DNA from: Eubacteriales bacterium
GTDB lineage: Bacteria; Bacillota_A; Clostridia; Christensenellales; Aristaeellaceae
Assembly (NCBI GenBank): GCA_030528845.1
Contig: JAUMYC010000010.1
Span: 1-23,713 of the forward strand
Length of the DNA stretch: 23,713 bases
Direction of reading: 5' to 3'
Position 1 is the first letter of the stretch. Each line of letters opens with the position of its first letter. Of this stretch, positions 1 through 7,042 are shown piece by piece. The notes under the pieces were generated by a model. It was given only the letters and a program-made list of their open reading frames with translations. It did no database searches and had not been told where the DNA came from. The translations under genes were made by a program, and so were the position numbers.

Positions 1-364
1 TGCAGGCGCGCGTGCAGGCGTTGCAGCCGATGCAGGAGTAGATCTCCGGATAGAGCTGCATCATGACGGTCTGCTCGGGCTTGAACCGGTTCAGATCGTA
101 CACCTGCTTGATCAGCGGGAAATAGGGAAGAGTGGCGACGTACATCTCCTCTTCCACCTTCGTCTGACAGGCGAGGCACACCTTGAGCTCCCTGTCGCCC
201 TTGATGCGGTAGATCGTCGCGCAGGCGCCGCAGAAGCCGTTGCGGCAGCCGCAGCCGCGCAGCAGCTGATAACCGGCATATTCCATCGCCTTCATGATCG
301 TCAGCTCCGAAGGCACACGGTATTTTTTGCCGAACAGATAGACGTTGACCATAGACTGTTCCAT
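1..364 (-). CDS. SdhB/FrdB-like iron-sulfur subunit (partial, C-terminus off window)
   Basis: The first 121 residues are present; the gene continues beyond base 1. The N-terminal part is a plant-type [2Fe-2S] ferredoxin domain with Cys40, Cys45 and Cys48 in CRNGFCGAC, followed by Cys63/Cys66 in VCLACQT, the arrangement of succinate dehydrogenase/fumarate reductase iron-sulfur subunits. A [4Fe-4S] motif begins at Cys111 (CIGCNACTRAC) and reaches the window edge. The start chosen is the ATG at 364, with GGAGGG 8 nt upstream; the ATG at 369 is in another frame and too close to that site. It lies 15 nt after flxA, so it is probably the eighth gene of the Hdr-Flx operon. I infer that it links the complex to a flavoprotein partner encoded beyond the window; the family is clear, the role is not. 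Confidence 0.8.
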   Translation of the reverse strand, partial: MEQSMVNVYLFGKKYRVPSELTIMKAMEYAGYQLLRGCGCRNGFCGACATIYRIKGDRELKVCLACQTKVEEEMYVATLPYFPLIKQVYDLNRFKPEQTVMMQLYPEIYSCIGCNACTRAC

Positions 365-379
365 CGCATTGCCCTCCGC

Positions 380-1207
380 TCAATATTCGTCCGGGAGCCG
401 GTCGAGCTCGTCCAGCCGGAACACCGGGCCGTCCTTGCAGACGTATTTGCTGCCGATGTTGCAGCGGCCGCATTTGCCCACGCCGCATTTCATGCGCAGC
501 TCCATCGTGGTGTACACCTGTTCCTTTGCAAAGCCCATTTCGAGCAGGCCTGCAAGGGTGAATTTGATCATCACGGGCGGGCCGCACAGGATCACGGTCT
601 TGTCTGCGGAAAAGCCCAGCTCCTTGACATAGCCCGGCACAAAGCCCACATGGCCTTCCCAGCCCTCCTGCGCGCTGTCGATGGTCAGATGCACGCGAAC
701 GCCTTCATCTGCCATCCATTCGCCGATGATCTCGTCGTAATCGACAAGGTCGTCCTTGCTGCGCGCGCCGTAGACGACGTCGATCTGGCCGTATTCGCTG
801 CGGAAATGCCGGCAGTAGTTGATCACGGAGCGCAGCGGCGCAAGGCCGATGCCGCCCGCGATGAAGAGCAGATCTTTGCCCTTGAACGCGCCCTCCACCG
901 GGAAGGAATTGCCGTAGGGCCCGCGCACGCACACCTGCTGCCCGACGTCCATCGCATGCAGCCAGTTTGTCAGGCAGCCGCATTTTTTGATGGAGAATTC
1001 CATGTATTCGGCGTTGGTGGGAGAGGAGGTGATGGAAAACATCGCCTCGCCCACGCCCGGGATGGAGAGCATCGCGCATTGGCCCGGCTTGTGGCCGAAC
1101 ATCTTCCGGCCGTCGAGCCCGACCACGCGGAAGGTCTTTACGTCCGGGGTGTCCGTGCGGATGTCCGTGACGACCCCCACAGACGGGATCAGAGTGTCAT
1201 GCGTCAT
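380..1207 (-). CDS. flxA: FlxA-like FAD/NAD(P)-binding oxidoreductase subunit
   Basis: 275 residues. It has an N-terminal ferredoxin-reductase-type FAD domain (MFSITSSP at about 56-63), an NAD(P)-binding domain (AGGIGLAPLRSV at about 117-128, CGPP at 208-211) and a C-terminal four-cysteine [2Fe-2S] motif (Cys241, Cys246, Cys249, Cys257), as in PyrK and sulfhydrogenase gamma subunits. In HdrABC-FlxABCD complexes this subunit is the site of NADH oxidation. The start at 1207 has GGGAGG 6 nt upstream, and its ATG overlaps the flxB stop as ATGA; a longer reading from 1264 adds 19 residues with no family resemblance. The order after flxB matches known flx operons. The name rests on domain order and context; a sulfhydrogenase gamma role is the alternative, but no hydrogenase large subunit is present. 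Confidence 0.88.
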   Translation of the reverse strand: MTHDTLIPSVGVVTDIRTDTPDVKTFRVVGLDGRKMFGHKPGQCAMLSIPGVGEAMFSITSSPTNAEYMEFSIKKCGCLTNWLHAMDVGQQVCVRGPYGNSFPVEGAFKGKDLLFIAGGIGLAPLRSVINYCRHFRSEYGQIDVVYGARSKDDLVDYDEIIGEWMADEGVRVHLTIDSAQEGWEGHVGFVPGYVKELGFSADKTVILCGPPVMIKFTLAGLLEMGFAKEQVYTTMELRMKCGVGKCGRCNIGSKYVCKDGPVFRLDELDRLPDEY

Positions 1208-2229
1208 GCGTTTCCCTCCCCAAGGCTCTTCATGACCTTTGTGATGTTCATGGAAATCGGGCATTTGCGCAGGCAGCGGCCGCAGCCGACGCAGCCGTAT
1301 TCCCCGTCGTTGTTGGCCGGGTAATAGGCGATCTTGTGCATAAAGCGCTGGCGGAAGCGCTCAAGCTGGGTCAGGCGCGGGTTGCCGTGGGCCATGCGGG
1401 TGAATTCGGAATACATGCAGCTGTCCCAGCAGCGGTAGCGCCGGACGCCGTGGCCCGTGTCGAAGTCGCGGATGTCGTAGCACTGGCAGGTGGGACAGAC
1501 GAAGGTGCAGGAGCCGCAGCCGAGGCAGGCCTTGCTCAGCTCCGCCCATTTTTCGCTGCGGAAGATCTCCAGCTGACGGCCGGTGAAATCCTCCGCCTGT
1601 AAGGAGGCCAGCGGCAGCCTGCGCAGGATGGCGCGCGTGCTCTCCTGCTGCGAGCGCACTGCCTCTTCGCCGCCCGCTTCAAAAAGACCGGCCAGAGAGA
1701 ACAGCAGCGCCTCGCCCTTTTGGCTCTGCGCGCGCAGATAGAGCGCCTCGGCGTCCATCCATGCGGCGACGTCCCCCTCGGGCTCCGCCGCGTCGATGCC
1801 GAAGGTGGAGCAGAAGCAGGTCTCCTCCGGCCTCGCGCAGGCCAGAGCAATGATCAGGCCGTGCTCGCGCCGGGATCGATAGAAGCTGTCGACCGGCTCG
1901 CTCAGATAGACCTTGTCTAAAATGGAGAAGGCGCGCACGTCGCACGCGCGCACGCCGAAGACGACGAAATCCTCGGCCTCCTTGCGCTCGTCGACGACCT
2001 CGATCGTCTTTCCTTCCACCACAAAGGAGACGATGTCCTCCGTCTGGGGAAAGAAAAAGTCCTTGGCGCTGCGCTCGGTGTTATAGCGCCGGGAGAGCTG
2101 CACGCCCTTTTGCCACGGCACGAAATGAGAAAGGCCGTTTGCGTCGTCTGCGGGCAGATAGAGCCTGCGCTGCGCGGCGATGGCCTCGAAAAGAGCGTCC
2201 AGCCGCTCCAGAGGGATGCGTACCATCAT
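1204..2229 (-). CDS. flxB: FlxB-like 4Fe-4S dicluster subunit (sulfhydrogenase beta family)
   Basis: 341 residues. The N-terminal two thirds resemble sulfhydrogenase/anaerobic sulfite reductase subunit A proteins (FGVRACDVRAF at about 91-101). Two ferredoxin-type clusters follow: Cys235-x2-Cys238-x2-Cys241-x3-Cys245 and Cys313-x2-Cys316-x2-Cys319-x3-Cys323. Extra cysteines at 248, 250, 267 and 271 could bind further metal. The role in the family is to relay electrons between the NADH-oxidising FlxA and the rest of the complex. The ATG at 2229 overlaps the flxC stop (ATGA), and the stop overlaps the flxA start the same way, implying translational coupling. Cytoplasmic; no membrane segments are seen. 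Confidence 0.85.
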   Translation of the reverse strand: MMVRIPLERLDALFEAIAAQRRLYLPADDANGLSHFVPWQKGVQLSRRYNTERSAKDFFFPQTEDIVSFVVEGKTIEVVDERKEAEDFVVFGVRACDVRAFSILDKVYLSEPVDSFYRSRREHGLIIALACARPEETCFCSTFGIDAAEPEGDVAAWMDAEALYLRAQSQKGEALLFSLAGLFEAGGEEAVRSQQESTRAILRRLPLASLQAEDFTGRQLEIFRSEKWAELSKACLGCGSCTFVCPTCQCYDIRDFDTGHGVRRYRCWDSCMYSEFTRMAHGNPRLTQLERFRQRFMHKIAYYPANNDGEYGCVGCGRCLRKCPISMNITKVMKSLGEGNA

Positions 2230-3197
2230 TCAGAGCCCCTTTCCAGCACCACGGAGGGCTCGCAGTCTTCGGCGGAATGCGCGAGCAGCGGGTTGCGCTC
2301 CTCGGTCGTCTCGCCGGCCTGATATTCTCCGTACAGCTCGTTGATATCCTTGATGAATTTGCGGTTGAGCAGATGCAGCGGGATGTGCTCCGGGCAGACG
2401 CGCGAGCATTCGCCGCAGTCCGTGCAGCGCCCGGCCACATGGTAGGCGCGGATGATGTGATAGAGGTTTTCCTCAAAGGAGCCCGAGGGCGCCTTGCTTT
2501 CAAAGCCCGAGGCGGGGTTGTCGAAGATGCATTTCTCGCAGGTGCAGGCCGGGCAGACGTTTCGGCAGGCGTTGCAGCGGATGCAGCGAGAGAGCTCGCC
2601 CCGCCAGAAGTCAAAGCGCTCCTGCGCGCTCATCTTTTCCAGCCGCTCGACCGTTGCAAAGCGGTCGTTTTCTTCCTTTTCGCCGTCCTCGCCGATGAGC
2701 TCGTCGAAGACGACGTGCTTTTTGCTCTTGCAGCTGATGCAGCGCTCGGCGTAGACCTCCCACGCCGGCACGCGCTCGAGGCCGTACACGGTATCGAACA
2801 GGAGCATGCCGTTTTCGCTCGTGACGGAGCGGATGCCGGAAACGCCCCGCAGACGCGCCTTGTCGATGTCGATCTTGCCGTAGCATTCGATGCCGATGAC
2901 ATAGACCTTCTCGCGCTCGATCCTGTGCTCGGCCAGCAGCTGGTTGAAGCTGTAGGTGTCGCACGGCTTGAGGTAAACGAGGGTCCTGCCCGCCTTGGAC
3001 ATCTCCTTGAGCAGGTATTTGGAAAGGTTCGGCCCGCAGAAATCGTCGTAGACCATGTTCTGCCAGAGGTCGGCGGCGTCGGTAAACACATGCGGGGTGG
3101 GATCGTAGGCAAACTGCCCCTTGCGCCAGGCCAGAACGCGCTCGACCCGGCCGCCGGTCAGCATTTCGACCGCGCGCTGTTTCATCGTGGTTTGCAT
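2226..3197 (-). CDS. flxC: FlxC-like 4Fe-4S dicluster subunit
   Basis: 323 residues. It contains a central CISC pair (Cys153, Cys156) and two C-terminal ferredoxin-type clusters: Cys205-x2-Cys208-x2-Cys211-x3-Cys215 and Cys258-x2-Cys261-x2-Cys264-x3-Cys268, plus Cys218, Cys220 and Cys223 in CTCEKC. The start is the ATG at 3197, preceded by GGAGG at 7 nt spacing; the open frame continues upstream but only as an out-of-frame shadow of flxD. It overlaps the flxD end by 16 nt. FlxC and FlxB are distant paralogues in flx operons; both are electron-relay subunits. The last 25 residues are acidic and look unstructured. The assignment rests on operon position and cysteine pattern. Confidence 0.84.
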   Translation of the reverse strand: MQTTMKQRAVEMLTGGRVERVLAWRKGQFAYDPTPHVFTDAADLWQNMVYDDFCGPNLSKYLLKEMSKAGRTLVYLKPCDTYSFNQLLAEHRIEREKVYVIGIECYGKIDIDKARLRGVSGIRSVTSENGMLLFDTVYGLERVPAWEVYAERCISCKSKKHVVFDELIGEDGEKEENDRFATVERLEKMSAQERFDFWRGELSRCIRCNACRNVCPACTCEKCIFDNPASGFESKAPSGSFEENLYHIIRAYHVAGRCTDCGECSRVCPEHIPLHLLNRKFIKDINELYGEYQAGETTEERNPLLAHSAEDCEPSVVLERGSE

Positions 3198-3622
3198 CGC
3201 AGATCCTCCAGTCGCTTGTTTTCGCCCAGCCCGGCGATCGTTTCCACAAATTCGTTCATGGTATCGGCAAATTTTGCGCCCTCGGCGGCGGAGACCCATT
3301 CCACGCGCGTGCGGCCGCGCTCCACGCCCAGATAATCCAGCATGGAAAAGAGCAGCGTCATGCGGCGGCGCGCGTGATAATTTCCGGTGGAATAATGGCA
3401 GTCGCCCGGATGGCAGCCGCACACGATCACGCCGTCCGCGCCGCGCTGAAAGGCGCGCAGGATGAACAGCGGATCGACCCGGCAGGAGCAGGGCACGCGG
3501 ATGATCTTGACGTCCGCCGGGTAGCGCAGGCGGTTGGTGCCGGCCAGATCCGCGCCCGCATAGGAGCACCAGTTGCAGCAGAAGGCGACGATCTTCGGCT
3601 TAAATTGCGTGTTCATCTGCAT
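3182..3622 (-). CDS. flxD: FlxD / MvhD-like [2Fe-2S] subunit
   Basis: 146 residues, typical for the MvhD / hydrogenase iron-sulfur subunit family. Conserved cysteines: FCCNWC at 14-19, PCSC at 44-47, VCGCHPGDC at 67-75. In the family this small subunit carries a [2Fe-2S] cluster and passes electrons from the NADH- or hydrogen-oxidising module to HdrA. Two starts are possible: the ATG at 3622 has GGAGG 10 nt upstream, and the ATG at 3616 overlaps the hdrA stop as ATGA. I chose 3622 for its better ribosome-site spacing. The gene sits between hdrA and flxC, where a linker protein is expected. Confidence 0.88.
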   Translation of the reverse strand: MQMNTQFKPKIVAFCCNWCSYAGADLAGTNRLRYPADVKIIRVPCSCRVDPLFILRAFQRGADGVIVCGCHPGDCHYSTGNYHARRRMTLLFSMLDYLGVERGRTRVEWVSAAEGAKFADTMNEFVETIAGLGENKRLEDLRCKPR

Positions 3623-5610
3623 ATGGCGTCCACCTCCGCAAGGATCTGTTTTGTGCTGAAGCCCCTGAGGTCCATCGCGCCGGAGGGGCATGTGACCGCG
3701 CACGCGCCGCAGCCCTGGCAGACGCCCGGGTTCACCTGCGCCACCGTGCGCTTTCTCGTCGTGCGGTCCGGCATGCGGAAATCCTTCTGCGCATAGGTGA
3801 TCGCGCCGAAGGGGCACACCTTTTCGCACTGCCTGCAGCCGTTGCACATCATCTCGTCCGAGCTCGCCACGCAGGGGTTGCAGGAGAGGCTCTCTTTGCT
3901 CAGCAGACCGATGACCTTGCTGGCCGCAGCCCCGGCCTGCGCGACCGTCTCGGGGATGTCCTTGGGCCCCTGACAGGCTCCGGCGAGATACACGCCCGCG
4001 GTCGGGCTTTCCACGGGGCGCAGCTTCGGGTGCGCCTCGGTGAAGAAATCGTTGGTATCCATGCTCGCGGTGAGGATGGTCGCCAGAGCGCGCGCGCCCG
4101 CAGAGGGCTCGATGGCCGTGGCGAGCACGACCATGTCCGCGTCGATATGCATCTGCGCGCCGTCGAGCAGGTCGCTCGCCTGCACGCGCAGCACGCCGTT
4201 CTCCGGCGTGACCTTGCCGACCATGCCCTTGACGTAATGCACGTTATACTGCTCCACCGCGCGGCGGTAGAATTCGTCGAAGTTCTTGCCCGGCGTGCGC
4301 ACGTCGATGTAGAAGACGTAGACCTGCGTGTCCGGGTATTTTTCGCGCGTGAGCATGGCGTGCTTGGCGGTATACATGCAGCAGATCTTGGAGCAATAGC
4401 TCTTGCCGCCCTTTGCGCCCGGGTCGCATTCGCGCGAGCCCACGCACTGCACAAAGACGATGGTCTTGGGGTGCTTGCCGTCCGAGGGGCGCAGCAGCGC
4501 GCCGCCCGTTGGGCCGGCGGCGTTCATCAGCCGCTCGTATTCCAGAGAGGTCACCACATCCGGGCTGAGCGGATAGGCGTATTCGCCGTAGCCCTCCGGG
4601 CGGATGGGCTCAAAGCCCGTCGCCGCTATTATCGCGCCGTATTCGGCCTGCAGATATTCCGCCTTGGCCTGATAGTCGATCGCCCCGGCCGCGCAGACGC
4701 GCTCGCACAGGCCGCATTTGCCGCTTTGCAGCTTCAGGCAGTGCTCCGCGTCGATCACGGCGACCTTCGGCACGGCCTGCGCAAAGGGGATGTAGACCGC
4801 GCGGCGCTCGTCCATGCCCAGGTTGAATTCGTTGGGGATCCCCTTCGTCGGGCATTTCTCCGCGCACAGGCCGCAGCCGGTGCATTTGGCTTCGTTTACA
4901 TAGCGCGCCCGGCGGCGGATCGTGGCCTTAAAGTTGCCCACGAAGCCCTTGACCTCGGTCACCTCGCTGTAGCTGTAGATGCGGATCCGCTCGTGCTGCG
5001 CCGCCTCGACCATCTTCGGAGAGAGGATGCAGGCCGCGCAGTCGAGGGTGGGGAAGGTCTTGTCCAGCTGCGCCATCTTGCCGCCGATGGTGGGCTGCTT
5101 TTCGACGATATCGACCTCGAAGCCCGCGTCGGCGATGTCCAGAGCGGCCTGAATGCCCGCGATGCCGCCGCCGATGACCAGCGCGCGCTTGGTGACGGGC
5201 AGGCTGCCCGCCGTGAGCGGGGCGTTGAGCGTGACCTTGGCGATGGCCGCGCGCATGAGCAGCACGGCCTTTTCCGTGCCCTCGCGCATGTCCTTATGCA
5301 CCCAGGAGCACTGCTCGCGGATGTTGGCGATCTCGACCATGTAGGGGTTGAGCCCGGCGTCCTGCGCGGCCTTGCGGAAGGTGGCCTCGTGCATGCGCGG
5401 CGAGCAGGAGCAGATCACCACGCCCGTGAGCGCATGCTCGCGGATGGCCTCCTTGACCATGTTCTGCCCCGATTCGGAGCACATGTATGGATATTCGGCG
5501 GAAAAGACGACGCCCGGCTCCTTTGCGGCGGCGCGGGCGACCTCCCGGACGTCCACCGTCGCGGCAATATTGCTGCCGCACCAGCAGACAAATACGCCAA
5601 TTCTCTGCAT
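3613..5610 (-). CDS. hdrA: HdrA, flavin/iron-sulfur electron-bifurcating subunit
   Basis: 665 residues, full length for HdrA. Domains in order: an N-terminal iron-sulfur region (VCWCG at 8-12, Cys44, CSCSPRMHE at 67-75, Cys101); a thioredoxin-reductase-like FAD domain (VIGGGIAG at 145-152); an inserted ferredoxin domain (CTGCGLCAEKC at 243-253 and a second cysteine set at 291-306); a central segment with VQCVGSRE at 387-394 and CSKICC at 406-411; and a C-terminal ferredoxin domain (CNGCRQCEKVC at 589-599, CQGCGACAVTC at 631-641). In the family the FAD bifurcates electrons between ferredoxin and the HdrB active site. The start at 5610 has GAGGAG upstream, and hdrC ends 13 nt before. All cluster ligands seem intact, so the protein is probably active. 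Confidence 0.95.
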   Translation of the reverse strand: MQRIGVFVCWCGSNIAATVDVREVARAAAKEPGVVFSAEYPYMCSESGQNMVKEAIREHALTGVVICSCSPRMHEATFRKAAQDAGLNPYMVEIANIREQCSWVHKDMREGTEKAVLLMRAAIAKVTLNAPLTAGSLPVTKRALVIGGGIAGIQAALDIADAGFEVDIVEKQPTIGGKMAQLDKTFPTLDCAACILSPKMVEAAQHERIRIYSYSEVTEVKGFVGNFKATIRRRARYVNEAKCTGCGLCAEKCPTKGIPNEFNLGMDERRAVYIPFAQAVPKVAVIDAEHCLKLQSGKCGLCERVCAAGAIDYQAKAEYLQAEYGAIIAATGFEPIRPEGYGEYAYPLSPDVVTSLEYERLMNAAGPTGGALLRPSDGKHPKTIVFVQCVGSRECDPGAKGGKSYCSKICCMYTAKHAMLTREKYPDTQVYVFYIDVRTPGKNFDEFYRRAVEQYNVHYVKGMVGKVTPENGVLRVQASDLLDGAQMHIDADMVVLATAIEPSAGARALATILTASMDTNDFFTEAHPKLRPVESPTAGVYLAGACQGPKDIPETVAQAGAAASKVIGLLSKESLSCNPCVASSDEMMCNGCRQCEKVCPFGAITYAQKDFRMPDRTTRKRTVAQVNPGVCQGCGACAVTCPSGAMDLRGFSTKQILAEVDAICR

Positions 5611-5623
5611 TGCTCTTCTCCTC

Positions 5624-6013
5624 TTATTTTCTGTATTTTCGCATCGCGGCGGCCAGCGCCTGCTGCGGCAGCTCCGGGTCGATCCTGCCGGGCAGGTCGT
5701 CCGCCGTCATGTGGCTGCCGCCCTTTTCGCGCTCCACGAGATTGCGCACGGCCTCCACCAGCTTCGCCGGCTCCACCTGCCTCGGGCAGCGCTCGATGCA
5801 GGCGTAGCAGGAGAGGCATTTGAAGATGGAGGGGCTGCGCAGGAGCGGTTCGATCCGCCCGTTGTCGATCATCTGCACGAATTGGTGGGGATGGTATTCC
5901 ATTTCGTCGTAGGCGGGGCAGGTCGCGGAGCATTTGCCGCAGCGCATGCATCTGCGCGGGTCCACGCCGCTCATGCGCAGGAGCTTCTCCCGGAGATACG
6001 CCTCGTTTTTCAT
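5624..6013 (-). CDS. hdrC: HdrC, 4Fe-4S electron-relay subunit
   Basis: 129 residues, somewhat short for HdrC. It has two complete [4Fe-4S] motifs: Cys22-x2-Cys25-x2-Cys28-x3-Cys32 and Cys66-x2-Cys69-x2-Cys72-x3-Cys76. HdrC carries electrons from HdrA to HdrB. Its ATG overlaps the hdrB stop (ATGA at 6010-6013), so the two are translationally coupled. The C-terminal 30 residues are low in conserved features. No membrane anchor of the HdrE/DsrM kind is present, consistent with a soluble complex. Confidence 0.92.
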   Translation of the reverse strand: MKNEAYLREKLLRMSGVDPRRCMRCGKCSATCPAYDEMEYHPHQFVQMIDNGRIEPLLRSPSIFKCLSCYACIERCPRQVEPAKLVEAVRNLVEREKGGSHMTADDLPGRIDPELPQQALAAAMRKYRK

Positions 6014-6804
6014 GCCTGCTCCGCCTCCTTTACGCCCAGCGCCTGTGCCAGCAGCTGCGTGAAATACACAACGGGCAGGTCACTCCCGGGCGTGTTCTGT
6101 TCGAGGTTGTAGCGGCACAGGGGGCAAGCCGTGACGAGCAGCTGCGCGCCCTGCGCGGCGGCGTTGGAGACGAGGGCTGCGGCGTTTTTCTCGGCCTGCC
6201 GCCTGTCCTCCAGCGTGATATAGCCCCCGCAGCATTCGTTGCGCCGCGCCCAGAGCACGGGCTCGGCGCCGATCGCGCGCAGGAGGCCTTCGATGATCTG
6301 CGGGTTTTCCGGGTCGTCCATCTGCAGAACGCGGCTCGGCCGCAGCAGAAGACAGCCGTAATACGCGCCGACGCGCACGCCTGTCAGCGGCGCAGTCGTC
6401 CGGCGGCGCACTTCCTCAAAGCCGATCTCGTCGCGCAGAAGCTCGAGATAGTGCACCACCTTCGTCTCGCCGTGATATTCGCCGTCGTTCAGATAATTGT
6501 TCACGCGCTGGGCGATATAGGAATTCGAAGCCATGTCGCGATTCACCTGCTTGATCACATTATGGCAGGCGGCGCACAGAGTGAGCAGCGGCATCCCGTG
6601 CGCGCGGGCCCATTTGAGCGCGCGCACCGCGGCGAGCCGGGTCGCGATCTCGTCCTGCGAGAGGGGATAGGCTCCGCCACAGCATTCCCAATGCGGGATC
6701 TCTACCAGCTCTACGCCCAGCTTCTGGAAGGCGTGCCTTGCGTTTCGGTCCAGCGCAGAGGCCTTGTTTTTGAGCGTGCAGCCCGGATAATAGGCGTACG
6801 TCAT
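6010..6804 (-). CDS. hdrB: HdrB, CCG-domain catalytic subunit
   Basis: 264 residues, with two complete CCG (cysteine-rich) domains: Cys9, Cys41-Cys42, Cys77-x2-Cys80 and Cys151, Cys191-Cys192, Cys227-x2-Cys230. In methanogen HdrB these ten cysteines hold two noncubane [4Fe-4S] clusters that cleave the CoM-S-S-CoB heterodisulfide. Nothing else here suggests a methanogen, so the bacterial substrate is unknown; a disulfide or an enoyl/unsaturated acceptor is possible. The start at 6804 was chosen because MTYAYYPGCTLK matches the family N-terminus; the open frame runs to 6882 but the extra residues show no homology. It is the first gene of the operon, about 93 nt after the predicted transcription start. 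Confidence 0.93.
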   Translation of the reverse strand: MTYAYYPGCTLKNKASALDRNARHAFQKLGVELVEIPHWECCGGAYPLSQDEIATRLAAVRALKWARAHGMPLLTLCAACHNVIKQVNRDMASNSYIAQRVNNYLNDGEYHGETKVVHYLELLRDEIGFEEVRRRTTAPLTGVRVGAYYGCLLLRPSRVLQMDDPENPQIIEGLLRAIGAEPVLWARRNECCGGYITLEDRRQAEKNAAALVSNAAAQGAQLLVTACPLCRYNLEQNTPGSDLPVVYFTQLLAQALGVKEAEQA

Positions 6805-6903
6805 GTTCGTTCCTTCCTTGTCGAAAAAGATAGGCCTGCGCACAGGGCAAGCCAAAGCGCAAATACGGCAAATTAGCCGCAATTTTATACTTTTCTACAC
6901 TAC

Positions 6904-6932
6904 ATAATACTGCCTTAACAGCTCGCTGTCAA
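6904..6932 (-). promoter_or_regulatory. Sigma-A promoter of the hdr-flx operon
   Basis: On the minus strand there is a perfect -35 TTGACA (6927-6932), a 17-bp spacer and -10 TATTAT (6904-6909). The predicted start near 6897 gives a leader of about 93 nt before hdrB. It is arranged back-to-back with the ansA promoter, the two -35 boxes being 20 bp apart. Confidence 0.8.
6915..6932. promoter_or_regulatory. 18-bp palindromic operator candidate over the hdr -35 box
   Basis: TTAACAGCTCGCTGTCAA has 8-bp arms around a 2-bp centre, with one mismatch. It covers the -35 box and half the spacer of the hdr-flx promoter, a standard repressor position. It has the length and the TT..AA ends of a Rex site, but the inner bases differ from the Rex consensus, so the regulator is unassigned. 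Confidence 0.5.
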
Positions 6933-6952
6933 TGTTCGGGGCGCGTTTTGCG

Positions 6953-6981
6953 TTGCCTGCGCTGCCTGTTCGTGTTATAAT
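6953..6981 (+). promoter_or_regulatory. Promoter of ansA
   Basis: TTGCCT (6953-6958), a 17-bp spacer, then a perfect TATAAT (6976-6981) preceded by an extended -10 TG at 6973-6974. The predicted start is near 6988, leaving a leader of about 55 nt before the ansA ATG. Confidence 0.8.
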
Positions 6982-7042
6982 GGCCTTGTCCGGCGCGTCC
7001 GGACGGAGCCTATTCCGTAAGAGAAAGAGGGCGTTTTTTGCG

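Noticed and set aside
380..2229. NAD(P)-dependent sulfhydrogenase (HydBG) or anaerobic sulfite reductase
   Set aside because: FlxA and FlxB resemble these subunits, but there are no hydrogenase large/small subunits or siroheme reductase; the adjoining hdrABC and mvhD-like genes point to Flx.
4030..5823. 597-codon open frame on the plus strand
   Set aside because: It lies opposite hdrA, whose motifs are all intact; the composition is that of a shadow frame.
6915..6932. Rex operator at the hdr promoter
   Set aside because: The dyad has Rex-like length and TT/AA ends, but its inner bases (ACAG/CTGT) do not match TTGTGAA-N4-TTCACAA or the clostridial variant.
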